In this document: piece by piece, positions 15,501 to 23,348 of the stretch | How the letters are laid out: the number at the start of each line of letters is the position of its first letter | How positions within the stretch are numbered: the stretch's first letter is position 1 | From: Tetmemena sp. SeJ-2015 | Taxonomy: Eukaryota; Ciliophora; Spirotrichea; Sporadotrichida; Oxytrichidae | Assembly (NCBI GenBank): GCA_027382625.1 | Contig: JAJKFJ010024004.1 | Location: forward strand, 1 to 23,934 | Direction: 5' to 3' | Length of the DNA: 23,934 bases | The notes under the pieces: generated by a model | Seen by the model: only the letters and a program-made list of their open reading frames with translations | The model's database searches: none | What the model was told of the DNA's origin: nothing | Program-made: the position numbers and the translations under genes

Positions 15501-16770
15501 AACTTATTATAATTAAACAAGGTATGGGTCAACAAGCAACACTTAATTTCAGCCCTAGAATAATAAGACCGATGAAAGTCAGAATATCAAGTAAGTGCAA
15601 AGAGAAAAGTTTCTGACCTTAAATAAGACAAGAAACTACATGAGATCTATTCAAAAGACTTCTGAAGAAGGGGACATTAAGATATCCATTTATTTTCATG
15701 ATCAACTTTTAATTAAAGATAAACCACCCCTAAACAAGTTTAGGCTCTCTAGTCGCTATGACTCCAACCTCTGATCAGCAATTTAATTATCCTTTACAGC
15801 AAAGCTAAAATCTACAAAGAGCAGCCTAGAATTTCATCTCACTGAGTAAAAATAATCGCCATCTCCAGAGATGTCTAAACGATAGTAGCTCAACAGCCAA
15901 AAACTTCAGCTTTGAAAAGCAGCAGCCTCTTTTTAGCCACTATCAAATCAATGTAGATCCTTTGAACTAGCCACCCAATCAGAAATTTCTTCGCACTATC
16001 GGCGAAGGAAAAATTCTTAAAGTTTAAGATTATATAACAAAGAAGTTCAATTATTCTTATTGGAGGGAAGCTGATGTCGGCTAAAGAGTATAATCGCATT
16101 CAAGAGGAATAAAAGTAGCAACAGGCGCAGTTCAGAGAAAAATAGGAGTAGCTCAAGAGATAAATCGAAGAGGAGAGACAAAGAGTTTTAGAGGAGGAAA
16201 AAAGGATAGTTGAAGAAGCTGAGGAGGCAGAGAGAGAAAGAGTGAGGCTGATTGTTGAATAGAATACGAGAGAGATTTAAACAACTATCGAAGAGGGGGC
16301 TGGAGAAAAGTAAGATCAACCGTAGTAAACTGATGAGAGGGAACTTATCCATATGCTAAATCATATATTGAGAATCTATCTAAATTTAATTGCAGCTGAT
16401 GTAAGAGGAGTAGATCAGAATGGAGTATAGTGATTGGCTCAATTCCAGGTTATATGAAAAAATGTTGATTATGGGTTCAGAGTTTCCACAAGACCCACAA
16501 GCTCAGCTCGACATTCTAATTGAAGCGGACATAGAAAATGAAGATGATGCCGAGAAGCATACTCTCTTTTATCACTATAAGAAGTCTAGAAGGATTTATA
16601 CGCAGATAGAGTGCTAGTATCACGCAAATATTCTCAAGAAAAAATACCAAAGGAAAGACTAAATAGAGGAGGAGCATCTCCTTGATATATACTAAACTTA
16701 GAAATGCGTTAAATATATATTAATTAGTGTTTCTTGATTTACATAGCACTAAAGACTTTAGGAGCTTTGA
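12530..16770 (+). CDS. Gene 6: ~1,209-residue Gln-rich coiled-coil protein (10 IESs)
   Basis: No named family recognised. ATG 12530 to TGA 16768-16770; after removing 10 inserts the length is exactly 1,210 codons. Gln is mostly TAA/TAG. The N-terminus is Gln/Asn/Lys-rich; a first coiled coil lies near residues 130-165 (KIKMKEKIRQYKQLLKQKEA); residues about 200-700 are low-complexity and basic with many Ser and Gln; a second coil sits near KTLQEKIENDKREQMNLRKR; and a long Glu/Arg/Gln coil begins near residue 1030 (EEERQRVLEEEKRIVEEAEE). The C-terminal part RMEYSDWLNSRLYEKMLIMG and EADIENEDDAEKHTLFYHYK looks globular and ends HLLDIYQRLQEL. No membrane segments. A structural cytoskeletal or basal-body role is plausible but is inference from composition only. 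Confidence 0.82.
12544..12582. other. IES 6.1 (pointer GCAA, 39 bp)
   Basis: Copies at 12544-12547 and 12583-12586. It removes an in-frame TGA. A 24-nt GTAAGG...ACAG intron at 12559-12582 is an alternative. Confidence 0.6.
12845..12857. other. IES 6.2 (pointer TTCAAT, 13 bp)
   Basis: Copies at 12845-12850 and 12858-12863. Only seven bases lie between the copies; removal restores frame into MRSIYEQTINQNSNRRKKK. Confidence 0.75.
13124..13167. other. IES 6.3 (pointer TTCTA, 44 bp)
   Basis: Copies at 13124-13128 and 13168-13172. Removal joins LMERSTNS to KLAQREKNFILP. A TTGCT pair (13093-13097, 13176-13180, 83 bp) also restores frame. Confidence 0.75.
14068..14162. other. IES 6.4 (pointer TGAATT, 95 bp)
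   Basis: Copies at 14068-14073 and 14163-14168. Removal joins QPMIANE to FKVVGDPTTLNSD. Confidence 0.88.
14818..14881. other. IES 6.5 (pointer AAAGA, 64 bp)
   Basis: Copies at 14818-14822 and 14882-14886. Removal joins MKAQMSK to DEMKIKTLQEKI. Confidence 0.72.
15262..15392. other. IES 6.6 (pointer CTAG, 131 bp)
   Basis: Copies at 15262-15265 and 15393-15396. Long AT-rich spacer; removal joins QQSYSQ to SQYQTQNLSRYHDQ. Confidence 0.83.
15679..15715. other. IES 6.7 (pointer AAGATA, 37 bp)
   Basis: Copies at 15679-15684 and 15716-15721. Removal joins SEEGDIKI to NHPQTSLGSLVAM. Confidence 0.82.
16013..16052. other. IES 6.8 (pointer ATTCTTA, 40 bp)
   Basis: Copies at 16013-16019 and 16053-16059. 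Removal joins TIGEGKIL to IGGKLMSAKEYNR. Confidence 0.88.
16310..16400. other. IES 6.9 (pointer GTAAGA, 91 bp)
   Basis: Copies at 16310-16315 and 16401-16406. Removal joins EEGAGEK to QEEQIRMEYSDW. Confidence 0.85.
16691..16747. other. IES 6.10 (pointer ACTAAA, 57 bp)
   Basis: Copies at 16691-16696 and 16748-16753. Removal places the stop at 16768-16770; retention would stop earlier, near 16735. Confidence 0.78.
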
Positions 16771-17224
16771 TGAATCTATTGATGCTGTATCCTTAGTGGC
16801 GTCGGCTTGAGTATTAGTATGCTGACTCTTCTTAAATAAATGTTCAAAATTGTATTAAAGTCCTCATTAGAGCATCTAAAATGTATGATGCCAAGACCTA
16901 GCTATTGAAAATCATAGAGATTAATAAATTTGCGATGTTAATGTTTTATATTTAAAAGATAATTATAAAAATAGAAAGATAAATACTCGGCCAGATAGAT
17001 GGTACTAGAGTCTGCCGATTAAGAGGTAAGGAGATTCTTCTATTAACATTGAATTCTCATTGCTATTTTAAATGATAAACTTAGAACAAGTCAGAGTAAC
17101 TGTCATAGTATGTAAGTTTGTCAAGGTTCTTCGTTGACTTCGAGACTTCATTCGTGCAATAAAGTGGATTTTAAATTGTTTTGAATTTATTAATTTTATT
17201 CCCACATAAATTAAAACTTAAAAG
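16771..17224. other. Intergenic region between genes 6 and 7
   Basis: About 450 bp, AT-rich. No convincing coding segment, tRNA or repeat. Presumably gene 6 terminator and gene 7 promoter. Confidence 0.5.
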
Positions 17225-18104
17225 ATGATGATGAAGAGAGCTGAAGTGAAGAGGAAGTTGCTTTAGAATGGTTAAAACACTGGCGATGTGGATCAATTAA
17301 AAAGGAAAGTCATTTTAGAAGAAATTGTCAGCACCCACAGAACTTCAAACAATGAAATTTAAATAAAAGAAAAGACAGACTTAGATCCTCTACTTATAGA
17401 AAAAACTCATTCTCCAAAGATTCAAGACAAAGAAGAAATAAAAGTTAATTAAATTAACTCAGCAGGCATAGATAAAGATCAACTGCAAAAAGAGTAATAA
17501 GAGTTAAGAGAGAAGCTAAATTTGCTAACGCAAAAGATCCTAACTGCCTTAAATGTGCTCCAAGAAGAGCATAGAATATTTAAGAGGCCTTTCATAGTAA
17601 ATGGAATGGATTATATTGAGCACTTAAGAGAGGAAATTCAAACTTTAGAAATTGAATTCAAGGAGAAGTATATCTATCTAGAAGACACAAATAAGTGAAA
17701 ATATGAAGCGAAACTTAAGTAATGTTGAGAGATAGAGAGATGGTGAGATTATGAAATAACAAATATTTCTATTGATCAATGATTTAGTAATTAGATAATT
17801 AAAAAGATTGTTAAAATTCTTCAGAATATAATATTTAGATAAGTTTCAAACAGGAATAAATTAAATGGGGTAGTGCATGTCTGACACACAGAACCTTCAA
17901 GATCGTTTTGAAGTTGAGAAATAGGTAAGAGATTGAATCCTTTCTATAACATTTTAGTTTGAGCTTACTACTGATCCAATGTTCTCTTCGAGGGTAGTGA
18001 GGCCAGATGTGGAGCGACACTTAGCCACTAAGAAGAGAAGAAATATGAGAGAGGGTTTGGGAGTGGCTGACGATTCTAAATCAGTTAATATCATTCAATA
18101 TTGA
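17225..18104 (+). CDS. Gene 7: 215-residue coiled-coil protein (1 IES, 1 intron)
   Basis: No family recognised. ATG 17225 (the first of three tandem ATGs) to TGA 18102-18104; after removing one 199-bp IES and one 33-nt intron the length is 216 codons. The first MDS is long and uninterrupted: basic N-terminus KRAEVKRKLLQ, acidic/Gln middle, then helical KEQQELREKLNLLTQKILTA, LQEEHRIFKRPFIVNGMDYI and EHLREEIQTLEIEFKEKY continuing into LEDTQNLQDRFEVEKQ, a likely coiled coil. The C-terminal part FELTTDPMFSSRVVRPDVE and HLATKKRRNMREGLGVADD is basic and probably disordered. No signal peptide or membrane segment. Convergent with gene 8. Confidence 0.8.
17684..17882. other. IES 7.1 (pointer GACACA, 199 bp)
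   Basis: Copies at 17684-17689 and 17883-17888. Second-longest IES here; AT-rich with several TGAs. Removal joins EKYIYLED to TQNLQDRFEVEKQ. Confidence 0.85.
17925..17957 (+). other. Spliceosomal intron in gene 7 (33 nt)
   Basis: GTAAGAG at the 5' end, CTATAAC branch-like motif, and ATTTTAG at the 3' end. Joins EVEKQ to FELTTDPMF. A 3-base TAG repeat at the edges means an IES cannot be fully excluded. Confidence 0.75.
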
Positions 18105-18259
18105 GACAGTTAGCAGAATATAACAGTGAACATACAAGGAAGGCATAGAAGGAATAAAGAGATAGAACCTTAATAGATTTTTATAGATTTAAACTTATAA
18201 AATATTAAATTTTCAATCGCTATTTACAATGAGTCGTTAATCCATCTTCTTTTTGCTCC
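18105..18259. other. Convergent intergenic spacer, genes 7 and 8
   Basis: 155 bp, AT-rich, between two 3' ends. Nothing further recognised. Confidence 0.55.
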
Positions 18260-18270
18260 TCAAAGGAGCA
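18254..18270. repeat. Hairpin TGCTCCT-CAA-AGGAGCA at the gene 8 stop
   Basis: Perfect 7-bp inverted repeat with a 3-base loop that spans the TGA of gene 8 (18260-18262). Could form an RNA hairpin at the end of the mRNA; could also be coincidence. Confidence 0.7.
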
Positions 18271-20582
18271 TTTTGAAAATAGTAATGTCATTTACGTTCT
18301 GTCTGATAGCCTCTTGAATCTCTTTGAAAGTCGTGTAAAGTCCCACCCCTGACACCATGGAACCTACTCCTCTGCCAAGAGTCATAAAGAAAGCCAGGAT
18401 TTAGCCTGCCCTCTCAGATTCTTAGCTGCTAACTTTATAAGGTCCTATCATCATAAGAAGTGTCCCTAGGAAACCATTGAAAATTAAAATGATATATTCA
18501 TATTTAAATTGCCAAAGCCTATGATGACTGTATTCAAAATCTTGAACCAGTCTGAGTCAAAGAGAAACTTCGGCTCTTCATTGAAACCAATCATAAGGGA
18601 AGTGTAAACTGTGATCAACCTCACCATAGAGGATATTAAAATGAAGGACTTCTTTAGCTTAAGACCTTTGAACTTTGTGAAGAATCTTCCAGCGATGTCA
18701 GCTATCGAAAAGAGGCCCAAAATAACTACATACAGCCATGATTCATCACTTATGAATATTCTTTAATAAAAACTTATCTTTTTGAAAGTGTAGGTAGTCT
18801 AGAGAATAAGACCTGGATAGCAAGTCATAGTATTCACATAGACTAGTAATAAAATGGCACTCTCAAGCCAAATCTGCTTAAAAGTCGTCCACACATCCCT
18901 CAAAGAGGTCATTTTATTTTATGCTTGTACACATTGGAAAACTGCATCATTGAATTCCTAGGTGTTATTCGCATCTATGAGCAAGCCGACATGCACATCT
19001 TGATAGTCTTCGTCCTAATCTTAAATATCCTTTAAGGTCTGAACTAGGTTGAAGATAGTTAGGTTTCTTTTTATCACTATGAGTATGCCAAATGCACAGA
19101 TCAAAAGGTATATGGCAGCAGATCCGAAGAATACCAGAGCTCCAAAGAAGTATTTCACCTCATCCAAGATTCCAAAGTAAGCGAGAGTGATCACTCTGAT
19201 TATGATTGGTCCAACTGCGTTTAATGATATTCCGAGCATGTAAGCTGACATATACCTTGGTGGGAGAATGCCTGCTAATCCTGCTATAGAAGAGGAGAGA
19301 ACAGCCATAAATATTCCAAACATGACCATGATGCAGACAGTAATAACCCATGCGATATGGTCAGGCAAGAAATAAACTATCAGGGGTAAAGCTACACAGA
19401 GAACAGCACTTCCAAAAAAGCACCAGAAGATTCTTGTCTAAAGTGGGATACTGTTTTAGTACCTGATGGTAATCAGCTGTATGATGATTTGAGGGAAGTT
19501 CATTGCGAATGGGTAGGTGAACTCAGGCTGATAATCCACAAGCTATAAGTTCAAGTTTAATCATCATCCTATTTCTATGTCAAAATTAAGCAACTTACAT
19601 TTTTATTAAAGTATTCAATTGCAGTGGTTGTAGCACTGAAAGGAAGGAGACTCCCGATTCCGAATAGGACCATGAAGAGATACACTATATTCCACTTATC
19701 AGGCACATTTTTATACTCCTTTTCACTCTTCTACTGAGCATATTGAGGAGGCTCTATAGAGTTATCGAGATATTAATGAGCATCACTAATTTATTGCAAA
19801 AATAAATAGTGGGTAAAAATAAAAAAGAAGTTTTTTGAATGAAGTCTGGAAAATTCTATTCAGGCAAACCTCGCATGAACTTCCCGTTTCCTGGTGCAAG
19901 CTCAAAATTTTCCATCAGCTTTTAATGAATCTGTGCTCCATCATTAATCGCATATCTGCTGTTTGAGCCCAAAGAGTATCTGTCCGTATTTTGAGACTGA
20001 TAACTCCCTCTTCTTTCCGCATTTTTAAAAGGCATAGGGGCTCCTAAGTTAAATGGGAATAAAATTTGCGAAACTTCTAAGTGGCTATCTCTGTAACCTG
20101 TGACGAAGTTCTGATTTTGTGATGAAATATAATTTTTGCTGGAGAAGTCTTACTCCTCGTGGTAATGATCATATAGAACTTGATTTTCACTAAAAATAGT
20201 ATGGCTTTATATTTGATTAGAGTTTGGAGGATACTTTTGTGCTTAATTGAAAGGATAAAGGTTTTCTTCACTATCCATCCTCAAATCTGGTCCTTCATCA
20301 GTGAATGCCATGCTTATTTAGATTTAAGAAGATTATAATTAAATATAATGCTCTGTTTTGTGGTGGGCTGTCTTTATTGCTCTCTTTTTGTTTCTTACTT
20401 CCTCAGAGAGGAGTTTTATTCTGCTTAGAAGTTTGCTCTAGTCGCTAAGCTATCGTCATCTAAAGAAGGTCTATTCTTCCTTTTCTAATCAACACATAAT
20501 AATTAGTAAAATAGAATTAAGTATGTAATGTATTCTACGAAGTCATTTACTTAAAAGTTTCTTGGTTGTATTCACTGTTCAT
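18260..20582 (-). CDS. Gene 8: equilibrative nucleoside transporter, SLC29/ENT family (4 IESs, 1 intron)
   Basis: Predicted membrane carrier for nucleosides or nucleobases. ATG 20582-20580 to TGA 18262-18260; after removing four IESs and one intron, 710 codons (709 aa), longer than typical ENTs (about 450) because of a roughly 250-residue hydrophilic, Gln/Asn/Ser-rich N-terminal extension. ENT hallmarks: first TM PDKWNIVYLFMVLFGIGSLL; NFPQII; a TM4-like segment SSSIAGLAGILPPRYMSAYM; a central acidic cytoplasmic loop (DQDEDYQDVHVG); the D-x2-GR signature in LGLFSIADIAGRFF; and FGNGFLGTLLMMIGPYKVSS followed by ESERAGQILAFFMTLGRGVG, which match the conserved C-terminal ENT segment. An upstream helical stretch beginning at ATG 20661-20659 (MEVINEKSSQGVYNSTQKIK) may be an additional 5' MDS. 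Confidence 0.88.
18480..18511. other. IES 8.4 (pointer CAAT, 32 bp)
   Basis: Copies at 18508-18511 and 18476-18479. Removal creates IIGFGNGFLGTLLMMIGP, the expected ENT motif with NG-[FY]-L. Confidence 0.92.
19543..19598 (-). other. Spliceosomal intron in gene 8 (56 nt)
   Basis: GTAAGTTG at the 5' end and ACTTATAG at the 3' end, phase 0. Joins AIEYFNKN to LVDYQPEFTYPFAMNF. No flanking direct repeat. Confidence 0.85.
19807..19823. other. IES 8.3 (pointer TTTATTTTT, 17 bp)
   Basis: Nine-base copies at 19815-19823 and 19798-19806. Removal joins IQKTSFLFL to QQISDAHQYLDN. Confidence 0.78.
20315..20352. other. IES 8.2 (pointer AGCAT, 38 bp)
   Basis: Copies at 20348-20352 and 20310-20314. Removal joins QPTTKQS to MAFTDEGPDLRM. 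Alternatively that internal Met (20311-20309) is the true start. Confidence 0.75.
20488..20537. other. IES 8.1 (pointer TAGAA, 50 bp)
   Basis: Copies at 20533-20537 and 20483-20487. Removal joins FKQMTSQ to KRKNRPSLDDDSL. Confidence 0.78.
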
Positions 20583-20897
20583 GCGGTAATCTAGATCGAC
20601 TTGATTTTTTGTGTTGAATTATAAACTCCTTAAGAGCTTTTCTCATTAATTACTTCCATTCCAAATATCAGAAATAATCTTATCTAATTTCTCCAATTTA
20701 ACCTATTTTTCATATTAATTATAAAAAATATGGTTTCTCTATCACAGTAGAAGAATTGTTTTTATTCTGTCCTGTATATATATAGTTCACCTCTAAGATT
20801 TTAATGCTTTATAAACATTTCTTTATTTAAAATCTGATTGATTGAGTTTTCTAAAATTTGAGTCTTCTACTTGATTTTAATAAAAAAATTAAATAAA
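20583..20897. other. Divergent intergenic region, genes 8 and 9
   Basis: About 315 bp, AT-rich, holding both presumed promoters. Minus-strand 20659-20594 could be a 5' coding segment of gene 8; otherwise nothing seen. Confidence 0.5.
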
Positions 20898-23161
20898 ATG
20901 CACAGATCGCGATTGATGTATGAGAGCACTCTCCAAAAGATAGTTTTCCCCGACATCAAGCAAAAGTATATTCCACAGCTTCATTTGCTGCCGATTTATT
21001 TATAATAATCTAGGATTAAATTTTAAGATTTTAAGTGCAAGTATAGATTGAACAAAGACTATCACAAAGAAAATATGGAGAAAATGAGACAAAAGGAATA
21101 GTAACTGCAGAACAAGCTCGAAAATGAAAGAAACTAGCTGCCGAGTAAGTTCACTGAGTTATCATAATCTTAAACCTGGTGGCAAAAATTTACTTCTTTA
21201 TAGAGCCTGATTGGAAGTTGAAAAAGTTCATGAGTGTGGATTCTAAGCTTGCTTAGCAGGTAGGTACCATGATCATTATGAAATCTAACTCGTTTATAGA
21301 ACAGCAGGTCAGTAAATAGAGGGTCGGTTACAGAGAACATCAATTCCAGAGCGAATATACAAAACAGCAATAGCTATGGGGCTGGTGGAAATTTGCAAAA
21401 TAATCTCTCCTACAACATGAAAGTTAATTAAGGTCAGAGTAGTAATGATAATCAGATGCCTTAAATATATCGAGCAGGTTTTAGTGCAGATAGATTTATT
21501 TTGGTTACCAGAACAATGTTTCCTCAGAGAGGTAGCAACCAGGGAGCATGATTATAATTTATGATTCAGTAGTTTTGAATTAATCTTTTAGATGATATAA
21601 ATGGAGAGCAACAACTACTAAAGTGCAAATAGAGAACCAGCCGGCGGGATGAGAAATATTCAAAGCAATAAGAACATTCATTATGACTTGCAACTTATAA
21701 TATAATGAGAATTTTATTTATATTTAACCGCCAAGTAGAGAATAGAATGGGTAGGCAGGAGGAGAAGGTTACATGCCTAAAGGAAAAGTCTATGAACACA
21801 TGTATAATGGCCAGGCCCTTACAAATATTCCTAGCTCGCCCTCGTATATTTTAAATCCAGTATTTCCAACTTTTTATCTTGATCATTTGAGTTTACTCCA
21901 TCTCGCAAGTGAACTAGTAAAGACAAGTACAGCAATATCAAAACGAGTCTCCAAGTTAAAAGCCATAGAACATCAGGAAAGAAGATTATTCTTCCAATAA
22001 CAACAATTAGAGCACTAAGGCTATTCCCCAACTTTAACCCATTCCTTCCAAGCCTAAGATTAATAAAAACTAAAGAGACTAGGAGGAGTCGATATTTGCA
22101 TTGGCTTCCAAGAACATGGATTAAAATGATCTGGTGCCTTCGCATGCTCTTGGTGGCCTCTACTCAAACAATACTCCTACCTAGAAGAATAGCAACATTC
22201 AGAAGTAGATTATAGTCATTATAAGTTTTAAAGTATGGCAAAGAAGGAATGCTCTCCAAAAATAATCCAGTGCGCCATTCCGAGAACGTTTACAAATAGA
22301 AACCAATTTATCATAATGTTCATATACTAGTTTACAATAGTGAGTCAGCTCATGATTATCTGTCGTAGTAAATGGCTAAGAATGACAAATGTAAAATTGT
22401 CAATTAAAAATTGAATGAAAACATTTATGGGAGTGTGAAAGAGTCAAGAGAGCAGCTTCAGCGTCTTCTTCAATACAACTCTTCAGCCAATGCCTCCCCT
22501 GCTTCTTAGAATATTTATAGCGGTGGGGATAACTTGCCTCGCACTCAAATGAGGAAGCAGCATTAGGACATCATCTCCAACAACAACGGTTATCAGCCAA
22601 GTGAAGCATTGGGAGGGCTCAACAGCTAAAATGGAAGGCGAAACTACATCTAGGAAAATAAGAGAGTTGTCATCAATGGGGAGGGTCCCAGCAAAGTTCT
22701 CGATAATAAAAGTATCATAGGTTAATAGAACTCACCTTTGATAAATTAAGTGATGTGTATTATAAGGATTCTTTATTAGCCTTAACTGCATAAGTCTTTC
22801 GGAAAAGTTCCAGGCTACATTCATAAATTCCAGAAGGAAAAGCTTTATCAGGAGGATTAAGCCAGAAGAGAAGAAGAGGAGGCTCGCATCCCTCCTGGCA
22901 CTCGCTAAATGTCTGAGGAGGAGAGGCAAAGGACTCTTGAGGAACTTTTTGAGAGTGATTCGTATTTGATAATGATTTATTTCTCTAGTTAAGATATTTT
23001 GTGAGAGCAAGAGAGAAGTGGGAAACTTATTGGAGAAGATGCCGATAGGTTCAAGCACCTTGACTGTGCAAAAGAGACGTAAAGAGCTGGAAGAGAAGCT
23101 GATGAGGATAGACCGTGCAGTTGAAACTTTTTCAAAGAAAACCGTCTACATCGCTCTATGA
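20898..23161 (+). CDS. Gene 9: enkurin-domain protein, probable axonemal protein (8 IESs)
   Basis: ATG 20898 to TGA 23159-23161; after removing eight IESs, 618 codons (617 aa). The last ~105 residues match the enkurin domain: HKSFGKVPGYIHKFQKEK, then PPGTRQMSEEERQRTLEEL, then RRKELEEKLMRIDRAV and the ending TFSKKTVYIAL. Enkurin is known as a microtubule-associated adaptor of sperm flagella and a ciliary doublet inner protein, so a ciliary role is expected in a ciliate. The first ~100 residues (MHRSRLMYESTLQK, KENMEKMRQKEQQLQNKLEN) include a short coiled coil; residues about 110-510 are a low-complexity Asn/Gln/Ser-rich linker. Animal enkurin is about 250 residues, so this one is extended at the N-terminus. 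The enkurin domain itself is interrupted by one IES. Confidence 0.88.
21197..21292. other. IES 9.1 (pointer TTTATAGA, 96 bp)
   Basis: Copies at 21197-21204 and 21293-21300. Multiple of three with several in-frame TGAs. Removal joins QKFTSLQ to NSRSVNRGSV. Confidence 0.9.
21477..21502. other. IES 9.2 (pointer GGTT, 26 bp)
   Basis: Copies at 21477-21480 and 21503-21506. Removal joins PQIYRAG to YQNNVSSERQQ. Confidence 0.8.
21544..21605. other. IES 9.3 (pointer GAGCA, 62 bp)
   Basis: Copies at 21544-21548 and 21606-21610. Removal joins ERQQPGS to NNYQSANREPAGG. Confidence 0.85.
21692..21725. other. IES 9.4 (pointer AAC, 34 bp)
   Basis: Copies at 21692-21694 and 21726-21728. Joins NIHYDLQ to PPSREQNGQAGG. 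A TTAT pair (21681-21684, 21718-21721) is an alternative. Confidence 0.65.
21835..21901. other. IES 9.5 (pointer CTCGC, 67 bp)
   Basis: Copies at 21835-21839 and 21902-21906. Removal joins LTNIPSS to QVNQQRQVQQYQN. Confidence 0.87.
22203..22230. other. IES 9.6 (pointer AAGTA, 28 bp)
   Basis: Copies at 22203-22207 and 22231-22235. Removal joins KNSNIQK to YGKEGMLSKNNP. Confidence 0.84.
22735..22779. other. IES 9.7 (pointer CCTT, 45 bp)
   Basis: Copies at 22735-22738 and 22780-22783. Multiple of three, TGA-free. Without it the enkurin domain starts cleanly QNSPQLHKSFGKVP. Confidence 0.7.
22950..23001. other. IES 9.8 (pointer TGAGAG, 52 bp), inside the enkurin domain
   Basis: Copies at 22950-22955 and 23002-23007. 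Removal joins RTLEELFES to KREVGNLLEKMPIG, the expected domain continuity. Confidence 0.92.
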
Positions 23162-23348
23162 AATTGGCTTTATAGATTCTTAACTTATTTATAAAGTGGA
23201 TGGTTTATATCTGATTAGCAGAGGATAAGTAAATAAATACAAGCAGCAATATTTCACACAAATACTCTATTCTCTCTGAGAATTTATTTCTTAGAATAAT
23301 TTAGCAAGATAATTAAATAAATTACAATTAATCTGACTATAATTTTCA
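23162..23348. other. Intergenic region between genes 9 and 10
   Basis: 187 bp, AT-rich; nothing recognised. Confidence 0.5.

Noticed and set aside
17696..17800. TGA decoded as Trp to extend gene 7
   Set aside because: Conserved Trp positions in the transporters use TGG, and the GACACA pointer pair explains the break without it.
22831..23058. Minus-strand ORFs over gene 9 (21831-22145 and 22732-23058)
   Set aside because: They are antisense shadows of the enkurin-domain coding sequence.
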